Source of the DNA: Agrobacterium tumefaciens
GTDB taxonomy: Bacteria > Pseudomonadota > Alphaproteobacteria > Rhizobiales > Rhizobiaceae
DNA length: 64,000 nucleotides
Assembly (NCBI GenBank): GCA_025560025.1
Contig: CP048485.1
Coordinates: forward strand, 372,001-436,000
Direction of reading: 5' to 3'
Under the pieces are notes generated by a model. It ran no database searches, was not told where the DNA came from, and saw nothing but the letters and a program-made list of their open reading frames with translations. This document shows positions 17,165 through 25,817 of the stretch, in pieces. Both the position numbers and the translations under genes were made by a program. Each line of letters begins with the position of its first letter. Within the stretch, counting starts at the first letter, position 1.

Positions 17165-18328
17165 ATGCGTCGTCGGTCCTCCGCGTCCCTTCAGGCATGG
17201 ACGTCCAGATGGGCCTCACCGGTCGTCTTCGGCCTTGCCGCCTGGCTCGTCTTTCCCTCCCTCGCTGCACGTGCCGATCTGGCCTCGCTGCTGGCCGGGC
17301 TGGACAATGGTGGCGAGCAATGGCGCATGGTGCTGACCGCCTCTCCGGCGGGTTCGGTGCACAATGCCTCGCTCACTTTTAATGATGCGGCAGGCGAGGC
17401 GGCGCTGCATGGCAGCGGCATGACCCTGCCGAACGGCAGCAAGGTCGCCTTCGTCACCAACAAGAAGGGTGAGGCCACGACGCCGGACAGCGAGCGTGTC
17501 AACCGCGCCGCCAAGAAAGGCCGTATCGTTGCAACCGAAATCATGCAGCCGCCGAAGGCCTTCACCGCCGGTTCCGTTCTGCAGCGCACCAGCATGCTGG
17601 ATATAGAGCCGCTGAAGCGCAAGGATCGCACGGCTTTCGTCAATCCGAAACGCGGCAAGGATGTCGAACTCGCTTCCTTCTATTTCCGCCGAGACGAAAA
17701 GAAGGTGGATAAGAGCGTTTCGCCGATGCTCGCCGAACTCGTCACCAACCGTACCCCGGACATTCTCGCCACGGCCTATGCGCCGGCCGCACCGGATTTT
17801 GCCCGCGAGTCGCCTTTTGACGCCATTCTTAAGAAGCCGGAGGCCGGACGTTTCGTGCCGCAGATCAGCCCGGAAGACCATGCCTGGGCGGCGACCCCCC
17901 TGCCGGCCGAGGTGTTTTCCGCTGCCGAGCAGCAATGCCTGGCATCCGGCATCTATTTCGAGGCGCGCGGAGAATCGGTCAAGGGACAGGCAGCGGTGGC
18001 GCAGGTCATCCTCAACCGCGTGCGTAACCCCGCCTATCCGAAAACCATCTGCGGCGTGGTCTATCAGAACAAGGACTGGCGCAACCGCTGCCAGTTTTCC
18101 TTCGCCTGCGACAATATCAAGGACCGCGTGAATTCCGAACGCCATTGGAAAATGGCGCGCGAAGTGGCCATGGCGACGACTGCCGGCAAGATCTGGCTGA
18201 ACGAGGTGGGTTCCGCCACCCATTATCATGCCGTTTATGTCCGTCCCGCCTGGGGTAAGTCGATGAAGAAAGTCGGCAGGATAGGCCTGCACGTGTTTTA
18301 CCGTACCTATGGTGGCGGCTGGAGCTGA
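17165..18328 (+). CDS. Cell wall hydrolase, SleB family
   Basis: The product (387 residues from the ATG at 17165) starts with basic residues and a hydrophobic segment ending FPSLAARA, a probable signal peptide or anchor. The C-terminal 130 residues are a Hydrolase_2/SleB domain: AEQQCLASGIYFEARGESVKGQAAVAQVILNRV, NPAYPKTICGVVYQN, CQFSFACD and a terminal WLNEVGSATHYHA-VRPAW segment. Glu in YFEARGES is the likely catalytic acid. The family cleaves peptidoglycan glycan strands. The middle third is low in recognisable domains. The frame is open upstream to 17123 (TTG), but the signal sequence supports the later start. Confidence 0.85.
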   Translation: MRRRSSASLQAWTSRWASPVVFGLAAWLVFPSLAARADLASLLAGLDNGGEQWRMVLTASPAGSVHNASLTFNDAAGEAALHGSGMTLPNGSKVAFVTNKKGEATTPDSERVNRAAKKGRIVATEIMQPPKAFTAGSVLQRTSMLDIEPLKRKDRTAFVNPKRGKDVELASFYFRRDEKKVDKSVSPMLAELVTNRTPDILATAYAPAAPDFARESPFDAILKKPEAGRFVPQISPEDHAWAATPLPAEVFSAAEQQCLASGIYFEARGESVKGQAAVAQVILNRVRNPAYPKTICGVVYQNKDWRNRCQFSFACDNIKDRVNSERHWKMAREVAMATTAGKIWLNEVGSATHYHAVYVRPAWGKSMKKVGRIGLHVFYRTYGGGWS

Positions 18329-18464
18329 TACTACCGCCAATTTGTCGCATTTTGCGTGTCAAAAATGCCGATTCCCTCGCGAAACATCGCCGCCAAACGA
18401 CGATTTGGCATCAAGTCATTGTTTTTCAATGATTAATTTGTGCTGCAACAAGCGGCTCCAGTGC

Positions 18465-18494
18465 CTTGACTAGAGAAGCCCCTAAAACTATGTT
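18465..18494 (+). promoter_or_regulatory. Sigma-70 promoter of the F0 ATP synthase operon
   Basis: CTTGACT with TTGACT at 18466-18471, a 17-base spacer and TATGTT at 18489-18494 (preceded by C, giving CTATGTT) fits the rhizobial housekeeping consensus CTTGAC-N17-CTATAT closely. It lies about 100 bp before atpI and points towards it. Confidence 0.6.
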
Positions 18495-18598
18495 GCGCGC
18501 GACTTCAGAGCGGGCTGGAACAGGCTTAATCCGTCACCGTTTACAACTCCAAAGGGTTCTGGCATGGCTGGAACGGAGAAAATGGGTGGGATTTTAAG

Positions 18599-18964
18599 AT
18601 GACTGGCAACCGTGACGATAGTCTGGACGAGCGCCGCAAGCGCCTTGCCGAAGAACTGGCAAAGGTGAAGGCGGAGGATGAGGCGGAAGTGAGGGCGGAG
18701 ACCAACGCTGCGGAAACCCGGAAGGGTTTTGCGATGGCGGTGAAGCTCTCATCGGAGTTCATTTCGGCCATCGTGGTCGGCGCTATGCTGGGTTATCTTC
18801 TGGACTATTTTGCCGGCACGACGCCGTGGGGGATGATCGTTCTTCTTCTTCTCGGTTTCTGCGCAGGCGTATTGAATGTGTTGCGCTCGACTGGCGCGGT
18901 GGCCAAGCCGCCGCTGCTGGAAAAGGCGGACAGACGAGACGAGGGTGGAAAAGGCGGCGTTTAA
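18599..18964 (+). CDS. atpI: ATP synthase protein I (AtpI)
   Basis: AtpI is a small membrane protein that helps assemble the c-ring. The 121-residue product has a charged, Glu/Lys/Arg-rich N-terminal half and two membrane segments (about 50-72 and 78-95; SEFISAIVVGAMLGYLLDYF and WGMIVLLLLGFCAGVLNVLR), the usual AtpI layout. It opens the F0 gene cluster, 61 bp before atpB. The start ATG at 18599 follows a purine-rich GGTGGGATTTTAAG. Confidence 0.9.
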   Translation: MTGNRDDSLDERRKRLAEELAKVKAEDEAEVRAETNAAETRKGFAMAVKLSSEFISAIVVGAMLGYLLDYFAGTTPWGMIVLLLLGFCAGVLNVLRSTGAVAKPPLLEKADRRDEGGKGGV

Positions 18965-19025
18965 GCTGTTTTTTCTTGCAGTTGAGATGCCGCGCAGTCG
19001 CGGCGACAGGTAAAGAGGGCAGCCG

Positions 19026-19775
19026 GTGGCAAACGATCCGACCCATCAGTTCTTGGTGCAGCCGATCATTCCGATCGAAATTGGCGGCGTCGATTTTTCC
19101 TTCACCAATGCGTCGCTTTTCATGGTTGCGACCGTGGCTGCAGCGTCGGGTTTCCTTTATTTCGCAACGTCGAACCGCGGTCTGATCCCGACCCGCATGC
19201 AGTCCGTTGCTGAAATGTCCTATGAATTCATTGCCTCCATGCTGCGCGAAGGCGCGGGCAAGAAGGGCATGGTCTTCTTCCCCTTCGTCTTTTCGCTGTT
19301 CATGTTCGTGCTGACGGCGAACCTTCTCGGCATGTTCCCGTATTTCTTCACGGTCACCAGCCAGATCATCGTCACCTTCGCGCTCGCCTGCCTCGTTATC
19401 GGTACGGTCGTCGTTTACGGTTTCTACAAGCACGGCCTGCATTTCTTCGGCATCTTCGCCCCCTCGGGCGTTCCCAAGGCGCTTTTGCCGCTTGTCGCGT
19501 CAATTGAAATGATCTCGTTCCTGTCGCGTCCGATCAGCCTTTCCGTTCGTCTCTTCGCGAACATGCTGGCCGGCCACATCACGCTCAAGGTTTTCGCAGG
19601 CTTCGTCGCCTCCATGAGCGCGCTCGGCGCGCTCGGTGTCGGCGGCGCCGTGCTGCCTCTCATCATGACGGTCGCCATGACCGCTCTCGAATTTCTCGTT
19701 GCCTTCCTGCAGGCTTATGTCTTCGCGGTACTGACTTGCATGTACCTGAACGACGCCGTGCATGGTGGTCACTGA
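19026..19775 (+). CDS. atpB: F0F1 ATP synthase subunit a
   Basis: Subunit a forms the two proton half-channels next to the c-ring. The 249-residue protein has five to six membrane helices; the essential arginine lies in [17 protein letters not shown] (helix with S-RLFANM), and the last helix carries [21 protein letters not shown]. The start is a GTG at 19026. It lies between atpI and atpE. Confidence 0.97.
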   Translation: MANDPTHQFLVQPIIPIEIGGVDFSFTNASLFMVATVAAASGFLYFATSNRGLIPTRMQSVAEMSYEFIASMLREGAGKKGMVFFPFVFSLFMFVLTANLLGMFPYFFTVTSQIIVTFALACLVIGTVVVYGFYKHGLHFFGIFAPSGVPKALLPLVASIEMISFLSRPISLSVRLFANMLAGHITLKVFAGFVASMSALGALGVGGAVLPLIMTVAMTALEFLVAFLQAYVFAVLTCMYLNDAVHGGH

Positions 19776-19847
19776 GAAGTATAGTCGCTGACCCCGGAAA
19801 CGGGTGTCAAAAACAGCCGCAACAACCAATATCTCAAGGAGTCTCAC

Positions 19848-20075
19848 ATGGAAGCGGAAGCAGCAAAGTACATCGGCGCAGGTCTCGCATGCCTCGGCAT
19901 GGCTGGTACGTCCCTCGCACTCGGCCGTATCTTCGGTGATTACCTGTCCGGCGCACTGCGCAACCCCTCTGCTGCCGACAGCCAGTTCGGCCGTCTGGTA
20001 TTCGGCTTCGCCGTTACGGAAGCTCTGGGCATCTTCTCGCTGCTCGTTGCTCTCCTTCTCCTGTTCGCTGTCTGA
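19848..20075 (+). CDS. atpE: F0F1 ATP synthase subunit c
   Basis: This 75-residue hairpin of two membrane helices forms the rotor ring. The N-terminal helix has the glycine-rich GAGLACLGMAGTSLALG pattern, and the polar loop and C-terminal helix contain the proton-carrying Glu in FGFAVTEALGIFSLLVALLLL. A clear AAGGAG precedes the ATG. Confidence 0.97.
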   Translation: MEAEAAKYIGAGLACLGMAGTSLALGRIFGDYLSGALRNPSAADSQFGRLVFGFAVTEALGIFSLLVALLLLFAV

Positions 20076-20154
20076 TAACGGCATCAGGTCTGGATCACGG
20101 CCCGCAAATGGCGTGCCGTGATCCTTCGCATTTGCAGTCCCCCTGGAGGTGAGC

Positions 20155-20796
20155 ATGTTCGTGACCGAGGCTTATGCCCAGTCAGCACCGACCGTAGGTG
20201 AAACGCATACGGAAACTCCGGCTGTCGGCCAGCCGCAACCGGAAGCCACGCACACGGAAACCGGTGTAGCGCACGGCGCTGAACACGGTGCTTCCGGCGT
20301 TTTCCCGCCGTTCGACCAGTCTACTTATGCATCGCAGGTCCTGTGGCTGGCGATCACGTTCGGCCTTTTCTACCTGCTCATGCAGAAGGTCATCGTTCCG
20401 CGCGTCGGCGGCATTCTCGAAAACCGTCACGGACGCATTGCACAGGATCTCGACGAAGCGGCACGGCTGAAAACCGAAGCCGACGCAGCCGTCGAAACCT
20501 ATGAAAAAGAACTCGCGGCAGCCCGCGCCAAGGCAAGCTCGATCGGCTCCGCGGCACGTGACGCCGCCAAGGCCAAGGCTGATGCCGACCGCGCCGCCAT
20601 CGAGGCCGGACTTGCTGAAAAGCTCGCCGCCGCCGAAAAGCGCATTGCCGGTATCAAGGAACAGGCTTTCGCCGATGTCGGCGCCATCGCCGAGGAAACC
20701 GCGACCGCTATCGTCGACCAGCTGGTTGGCGCCAAGGTCAAGGACACGGACGTCAAGGCCGCCATCGCTGCCGCTTCTAACGTGAAGGGAGCCTGA
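20155..20796 (+). CDS. atpG: F0F1 ATP synthase subunit b'
   Basis: The 213-residue protein is the b' half of the peripheral stalk dimer found in alphaproteobacteria. A variable N-terminal tail of about 60 residues, rich in Thr, Glu and His, precedes a single membrane segment ([23 protein letters not shown]) and a long, Ala/Lys/Glu-rich helical stalk. The start is the ATG at 20155, five bases after GGAGG; an in-frame GTG at 20149 overlaps that ribosome site. The stop codon is followed directly by the b subunit gene, so the two stalk halves are made together. Confidence 0.93.
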   Translation: MFVTEAYAQSAPTVGETHTETPAVGQPQPEATHTETGVAHGAEHGASGVFPPFDQSTYASQVLWLAITFGLFYLLMQKVIVPRVGGILENRHGRIAQDLDEAARLKTEADAAVETYEKELAAARAKASSIGSAARDAAKAKADADRAAIEAGLAEKLAAAEKRIAGIKEQAFADVGAIAEETATAIVDQLVGAKVKDTDVKAAIAAASNVKGA

Positions 20797-20797
20797 C

Positions 20798-21283
20798 ATG
20801 GCATTTGATGCATCATTTTTCGCTCTCGTCGGTCTCGTCCTTTTCTTCGTCCTGATCGCCTATCTCAAGGTTCCGGGCATGCTCTCCAGGTCTCTGGACG
20901 AGCGTGCGCAGAACATCCAGGACGAGCTGGCCGAAGCCAAGCGCCTGCGTGAAGAGGCCCAGCACCTGCTGGCCGAATATCAGCGCAAGCGTAAGGAAGC
21001 TGAAGCGGAAGCCGCCGGCATCGTTGCCGCCGCTGAACGCGAAGCCGCTGCCCTGACGGAAGAAGCCAAGCAGAAGACGGAAGAATTCGTCGCCCGCCGC
21101 ACGGCTCTTTCGGAGCAGAAGATCAAGCAGGCCGAGGAAGACGCCATCGGCGCCGTCCGCGCCGCCGCTGTGGATATCGCCATTGCCGCTTCCGAGAAGC
21201 TCATTGCCGAGAAGACCACAGCCGCCGCAAAGGCCAAGCTTTTCACCGCCACGATCGGCGACGTGAAGTCGAAGCTGAACTGA
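20798..21283 (+). CDS. atpF: F0F1 ATP synthase subunit b
   Basis: The 161-residue b subunit has one N-terminal membrane helix (FFALVGLVLFFVLIAYLKV) and a long charged coiled-coil stalk rich in Ala, Glu, Lys and Arg. It begins one base after the stop of the b' gene, indicating tight coupling. A strong terminator follows. The F1 genes are not present nearby, in keeping with the split atp operons of alphaproteobacteria. Confidence 0.95.
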   Translation: MAFDASFFALVGLVLFFVLIAYLKVPGMLSRSLDERAQNIQDELAEAKRLREEAQHLLAEYQRKRKEAEAEAAGIVAAAEREAAALTEEAKQKTEEFVARRTALSEQKIKQAEEDAIGAVRAAAVDIAIAASEKLIAEKTTAAAKAKLFTATIGDVKSKLN

Positions 21284-21303
21284 GATTTATCTCGGATTGT
21301 TTC

Positions 21304-21338
21304 AAAACCCCTCCGGCGCGAGCCGTGAGGGGTTTTTT
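21304..21338 (+). terminator. Rho-independent terminator of the atp operon
   Basis: AAAACCCCTC and GAGGGGTTTTTT form a stem of six G-C-rich pairs extended by A-T pairs, with a loop of 13 bases and a run of six T. It lies 20 bp after the atpF stop codon. Confidence 0.9.
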
Positions 21339-21618
21339 ATTTTGGGCCCTGGGAATCGGTTAGAAATACAGCGCCGACAGGCCTGTCGAAATGCTGTTCT
21401 TTTAATGGGCCACCCATACAAACGGTCAGCCTCGGGGGGCAGGTTAAAAGGGGCGGGTATTGGCAAACTTGGGGTTTGGCTTTCTGGACCCCAAATATTC
21501 GATGGCGCATCCACCAGCAACGATTATTGCCGCAGCAGCAGATTTCCCTATTCTATGGAGCAAGCGACTTGGTCGCGATGCTGAGACAGCCTCATCAAGC
21601 TCCGCAGGACATAGCCGA
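21339..21618 (+). other. Intergenic region before the phosphotransferase gene
   Basis: This stretch separates the atp terminator from the phosphotransferase start codon. Its composition is mixed and lower in G+C than the atp genes. The phosphotransferase frame is open back to 21460, but the upstream part does not look like protein of that family. I see no att-like direct repeat or recognisable promoter. Confidence 0.3.
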
Positions 21619-22602
21619 ATGATCGACTTTTATCCGCTGTATTCTACCCCACAGAGTGAAGCGATCGAAGATTTTATCAATCGGCACTACGAACTAAAAC
21701 GACCAGTCTCCTGCAAGTTGCTTCAGCGTGGATTTAATGACGTTTATCTCGTCACCGTGAACGACAACGAGCGTTATGTGTTTCGGCTTTCCCACCGTCG
21801 TGCCCGCGGCGCAGCCGACGTCAAAAGCGAAACTGCATTTCTGTCCCATCTCTCGACATCAGGAGTTCCAGTCGCCGGGCCAGTTCCGACACGTGACGGC
21901 GCTTTCTTCGTTCGAGGCCAGGCGCTGGAAGGTGCGCGCGAGGGCGTGCTTTTTAACGCGCTTGGTGGGCGTGAAGTGCGCGCCGCTGATGCTGGCGATG
22001 CCCGGGCTAACGGAAAAACCCTTGCTCTTGTGCACAACGCGGCAGAGACATTTTCCATTGGCGAAACGCTATATCGGCTTGATCTCGAACATTTGTTGCA
22101 TCGGCCTCTCGCACGAATACGTGACAGCGGAATTGTGGATGATGCGAAGGTTCTCGTTGATCTTCAAGACATCGCCAAGCGCGCAGCAACGGCGATCGAG
22201 GCGGCCGGTAATCTGACCTGGACATATTGTCATGGAGATTGCCACGGTTTCAATTCGCGTATCAATGAGGATGGTGAAGCCGTATTCTTCGACTTTGATG
22301 ATGGAGGCCCGGGATATCTCGCTTATGATCTCGCTGTATTCCTCTGGGCTCAAATTTCCTTTGGCCGGGAACATATTACCGTCTGGCACGCCTTCGTGGA
22401 TGGGTATCGGGCAATTCGGCCGATATCGCCTGACGACTTCGAAGCGGCGCTGAGGTTTGTGACGGTTCGTCACTTATGGCTTATGGGTGAACACGCAAGC
22501 CGAACCCACGAATGGGGAAGCAACTCTGTCGGATGGATCCCGCGGCAGGTTGATTTTCTCACCAAGTGGGAGATCGATCGATTTTCCGATCGTCTGTTCT
22601 GA
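21619..22602 (+). CDS. Aminoglycoside phosphotransferase-family kinase (APH/SrkA-like)
   Basis: The 327-residue protein has the kinase-like fold of the APH/choline-kinase superfamily: an N-lobe with a Gly-Phe-Asn nucleotide loop (LLQRGFNDVYLV) and RYVFRLS lysine-strand equivalent, the Brenner motif YCHGDCHGFNSR with catalytic Asp, and FFDFDDGGPGYLAYDLA as the metal-binding DFD. Residue patterns look closer to the stress-response kinase/homoserine-kinase-like group than to true antibiotic phosphotransferases, so the substrate is unknown. G+C in sampled lines is about 50%, against about 70% in the atp genes, which suggests later acquisition. The start chosen is the ATG at 21619, the first before recognisable family sequence. 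Confidence 0.75.
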   Translation: MIDFYPLYSTPQSEAIEDFINRHYELKRPVSCKLLQRGFNDVYLVTVNDNERYVFRLSHRRARGAADVKSETAFLSHLSTSGVPVAGPVPTRDGAFFVRGQALEGAREGVLFNALGGREVRAADAGDARANGKTLALVHNAAETFSIGETLYRLDLEHLLHRPLARIRDSGIVDDAKVLVDLQDIAKRAATAIEAAGNLTWTYCHGDCHGFNSRINEDGEAVFFDFDDGGPGYLAYDLAVFLWAQISFGREHITVWHAFVDGYRAIRPISPDDFEAALRFVTVRHLWLMGEHASRTHEWGSNSVGWIPRQVDFLTKWEIDRFSDRLF

Positions 22603-22764
22603 GGCTGGTGCCAGCGCGTCATGCTGCAAAGACGGGGCTGTTCCCTGTCGCAGACAAGCCACGTCCTGACTTGCACCCGCTTCAAGGCTTTATCCGTGTC
22701 GATGTATTTTGCATTGCGAAGGCGGTGATCGAACGAAAATCGCGAGTTGCATTCGCCGCCACGA

Positions 22765-23418
22765 TCAATCCCGCTTCAGCGGCCGAAAGCTCATCCGGTG
22801 CAACGGGCAAGGTCCGTGGCTTTCGATGGCGCGAAGATGGGCCGGTGTGCCGTAACCGGCATGGCCTTCAAAGCCGTAGGATGTGTGCACCACACCGGCC
22901 CGTTCCATCATCCGGTCGCGGGTCACCTTGGCGATGATCGAGGCGGCGGCGATGGAGAGGGAGCGGGAATCGCCCTTGATGACGGCTTTGGCTTCGCAGG
23001 TAATACCGGGCGGGCGGTCGCGGCCGTCGGCCAGCACAAGGGCAGGGGAGATTTCGAGACCAAGCACGGCGCGGCGCATGGCGTCGAGGCTGGCGCGCAG
23101 GATATTCATGCTGTCGATCAGGCCGGGGCCGGAAGAGGCGACGGATACGATCGAGGTTTCCATGATCTGCACGAACAGGCTTTCCCGCTTCTGCTTCGTC
23201 AGTTTCTTGGAATCGTCCATCCCCTTGGGAATATTGTCCGGATCGAGAATGACAGCTGCCGCAACCACCGGTCCGGCCAGAGGTCCCCGGCCTGCCTCAT
23301 CCGTGCCCGCCACGGGCCACAGGCCCTTCTTTTTCGCCTCCAGTTCGAAGGAAAAATCCGGGCCGGTATCGGCAAGATCAAAAAGAGCAGGAGAATCGGG
23401 TGTGGCCGTGCGTTTCAT
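22765..23418 (-). CDS. rnhB: Ribonuclease HII
   Basis: RNase HII removes RNA from RNA-DNA hybrids and misinserted ribonucleotides. The 217-residue product has the catalytic DE pair in [20 protein letters not shown], the third acidic residue in [15 protein letters not shown] and a conserved [24 protein letters not shown], followed by [15 protein letters not shown] start at the ATG at 23418. A GTG 18 bp upstream has a better-spaced GGAG and is a fair alternative. The frame is open far upstream to 23655, but that region is not rnhB-like. Confidence 0.93.
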   Translation of the reverse strand: MKRTATPDSPALFDLADTGPDFSFELEAKKKGLWPVAGTDEAGRGPLAGPVVAAAVILDPDNIPKGMDDSKKLTKQKRESLFVQIMETSIVSVASSGPGLIDSMNILRASLDAMRRAVLGLEISPALVLADGRDRPPGITCEAKAVIKGDSRSLSIAAASIIAKVTRDRMMERAGVVHTSYGFEGHAGYGTPAHLRAIESHGPCPLHRMSFRPLKRD

Positions 23419-23752
23419 GCGGCGAAACTGGCACACACACCCGATCTCCTGCAAGCCCCCGGAGCGGGCGATGACAGGCGCGGTGAGCCGGGGTCGAGGG
23501 GCGTGGCTCACCGTGCCCCGACGGTCATCATGACCTTTGATCCTCCAACGGGGCGGCGGAGGAAAAACGATCGCACGCGAGGCGGCGGTTCCGGGGGCGA
23601 TGTCCGGCGGGCCAGGGAAAACCCGCAGGGCATTTCGTGGGAGTGTGGCGGCCAAAAAAGAGGCCGCCGCTCCTTGTCATGTTCTGCCTGATATCGTCAC
23701 ACGCTCCATGTGGTGCTTCGATCAGGCGGGGTCTGTTTTCAGCAACGGTCTT
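23419..23752 (-). other. Intergenic region between rnhB and the radical SAM gene
   Basis: About 330 bp lie between two minus-strand genes. Near 23648-23670 a perfect seven-base inverted repeat GGCGGCC/GGCCGCC encloses an A-rich loop (on the minus strand a T-rich loop), a possible terminator-like hairpin for the upstream gene, though without a T-tract after the stem. Around 23480-23525 a second imperfect hairpin (GGTGAGCC...GGCTCACC) is visible. I see no gene. Confidence 0.35.
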
Positions 23753-24910
23753 TCAAAGCAGCGACAATTGCACGCCGGCTCCGCCCGGCGGGACGAAGAG
23801 ATCGTCACGCAGATGAATGCCGCGGCGGATGAGGCCGAGCCGTTTGGTCGCCATCTCGAAACGCCTGCCGATCTGCCAGGCATAGGGGCCGGCACCCTTC
23901 ATGCGTTTTCCGAATTCCGCATCGTAATCCTTGCCGTCGCGCATGGAGCGCACCAGCGACATGACATGGCGATAACGGTCCGGATAGTTGCGCAGCAGCC
24001 AGTCACGGAACAGCGGGCTCACCTCCAGCGGCAGGCGCAAGAGCACATAGGACGCTTCGGTGGCGCCAGCGGCCTTGCCGGCCTCGAGAATACGCTCGAT
24101 CTCATGATCGTTAAGTGCCGGAATGACGGGCGCCATCATCACAGCCACGGGAATGCCCGCCTCGGTCAGCGCCTTGACGGCTTCGAGCCGCTTCTCCGGC
24201 GTGGCGGCGCGCGGCTCCATGTTGCGTGAGAGCTTCCGGTCCAGCGTGGTGACGGAAATGCCGACCTTGGCAAGCCCCTTTCTGGCCATGGGTGCCAGAA
24301 TGTCGATATCCCGCTTGATCAGCGCCGATTTGGTGACGATGGCGACGGGATGCTCGGCCTTGGCCAGCACTTCCAGTATTTGCCGCATGATGCGCCACTC
24401 GCGCTCGATGGGTTGATAGGGATCGGTATTGGTGCCAATGGCGATCACCCGCGGCTTGTAGCCCGGCTTCGCCAGTTCCCGTTCCAGGAGTTTCGCTGCA
24501 TCCGGCTTGGCGAAGAGCTTCGATTCGAAATCCAGCCCGGCCGAAAGCCCCATATAGCTGTGCGTGGGGCGGGCGAAACAATAGATGCAGCCATGTTCGC
24601 AGCCGCGATAGGGATTGATGGAACGGTCGAATGGGATATCGGGGGATTCATTGCGGGTGATGATGCTGCGCGGCTTTTCCACCTGCACTTCGGTACGGAA
24701 TTCCGGCATGTCCTCCAGCGTCTGCCAGCCATCGTCGAAAACCTCGCGCTGCAAGGCTTCGAAGCGCCCGTCGGGATTAAGTCCCGCACCACGGCCGCGA
24801 CGACGGTCTATCTCGATCCGCAGGCCCGATGCATCGGCCAGCGCATTGGCAATGTCAGGCGTATGGCGCGGCTGAAAGGCAGCCTGCCCCGAAAGAGTAT
24901 GGTCTCTCAT
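23753..24910 (-). CDS. PA0069-family radical SAM protein
   Basis: The 385-residue protein has the radical SAM cluster motif CEHGCIYCFARPTHSYMGL (CxxxCxxC) around residue 105, preceded by SINPYRG, and later segments typical of the SplB-like COG1533 group: IAIGTNTDPYQPIE, VAIVTKSALIKRDIDIL and VGISVTTLDRKLSRNMEPRAATPEKRLEA. The function of this family is not established; members resemble spore photoproduct lyase but lack a proven substrate. I start at the ATG at 24910, eight bases after a CGGAGC ribosome site; the frame is open eight codons further upstream. Confidence 0.85.
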   Translation of the reverse strand: MRDHTLSGQAAFQPRHTPDIANALADASGLRIEIDRRRGRGAGLNPDGRFEALQREVFDDGWQTLEDMPEFRTEVQVEKPRSIITRNESPDIPFDRSINPYRGCEHGCIYCFARPTHSYMGLSAGLDFESKLFAKPDAAKLLERELAKPGYKPRVIAIGTNTDPYQPIEREWRIMRQILEVLAKAEHPVAIVTKSALIKRDIDILAPMARKGLAKVGISVTTLDRKLSRNMEPRAATPEKRLEAVKALTEAGIPVAVMMAPVIPALNDHEIERILEAGKAAGATEASYVLLRLPLEVSPLFRDWLLRNYPDRYRHVMSLVRSMRDGKDYDAEFGKRMKGAGPYAWQIGRRFEMATKRLGLIRRGIHLRDDLFVPPGGAGVQLSLL

Positions 24911-25147
24911 CTGGATGCTCCGAGGTCGCGGCACGCCCCTGAAGGCACGCCCAACGCCCTAAACCGTTTCCGTCCGAGCAGGATTTCATCACCTCCTCGA
25001 ATGATTAAATTCCTAACGCAGGAATGAGAACAATACAAGAACAAAAATGAAAATTGGCGCCGCTTGTCCATTGTCGCCGCGATAAACCATACCGGATTTT
25101 TCTCGCGGCGAGCGGAGTGGCAATTTATTGTGCGATGCGTTAGAGCT

Positions 25148-25672
25148 ATGCATATGTTGACAGTCATAATGGAATGCCGGGATCAGGAACCGGAGCTGGC
25201 GCACACGCTGTCTGCGCTCGTAACCGGGGCCGTGGAAGGGCTTGTAAGCGATGTTGTGATCCTCGATCACGGTTCGCGCGATGGATCGTCGCGCGTCGCC
25301 GATGCCGCTGGCTGCCGTTTTTATGTGCAATGGGACATTGCGGACGTCATGCAGTCCGCGCGTGGACAATGGATCCTGCTGGTGGAGCCGGGCGCACGCC
25401 CGCAGAGCGGCTGGATCGAGGAAATACTGGAATATGTGACGGTATGCGCGGAGCCTGCCCGGTTTTCCCCGTCCCGTTATCACAAGCGTCCGTTTTTCAG
25501 CCGAATCATCCGCCGTCAACCGCCATTGGAATATGGCTACCTAATGCCGAAGAAACATGCTGTCGCGATCGCAAAACCCGGCATGGACCTGACACAGTTC
25601 ATCCAGGCGCAAAAGTCGCGTCGCCTGAATGCGGAGCTGGTTCCAGCCTGGACGGCGCGACCTGCGGGCTAA
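25148..25672 (+). CDS. Short GT2-like glycosyltransferase-related protein
   Basis: The 174-residue product begins MHMLTVIMECRDQEPELAHTLSALV and contains VVILDHGSRDGSSRVAD, which matches the nucleotide-sugar-binding D-xGSxDGS motif of family 2 glycosyltransferases, and later WILLVEPGARPQSGWIEEIL in place of the usual DxD segment (here VEPGA). It ends after about half the normal family length and lacks a recognisable catalytic base, so it may be inactive, partial or a divergent regulatory form. An ATG at 25154 is equally possible. It stands alone between a divergent radical SAM gene and a secreted-protein gene. Confidence 0.6.
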   Translation: MHMLTVIMECRDQEPELAHTLSALVTGAVEGLVSDVVILDHGSRDGSSRVADAAGCRFYVQWDIADVMQSARGQWILLVEPGARPQSGWIEEILEYVTVCAEPARFSPSRYHKRPFFSRIIRRQPPLEYGYLMPKKHAVAIAKPGMDLTQFIQAQKSRRLNAELVPAWTARPAG

Positions 25673-25817
25673 ACTGCCACGCCTGACACAATCAACCGAA
25701 AGACCGGACGCGACTGTGGTGTCAGCAAGCCGCTGAACTGCATCGCGAAGAAAGAATATCGGCTCGACTTTTACGGGAATAAATGCAACCTATAAATGTC
25801 TTTTAGGGGAGGGTTGC

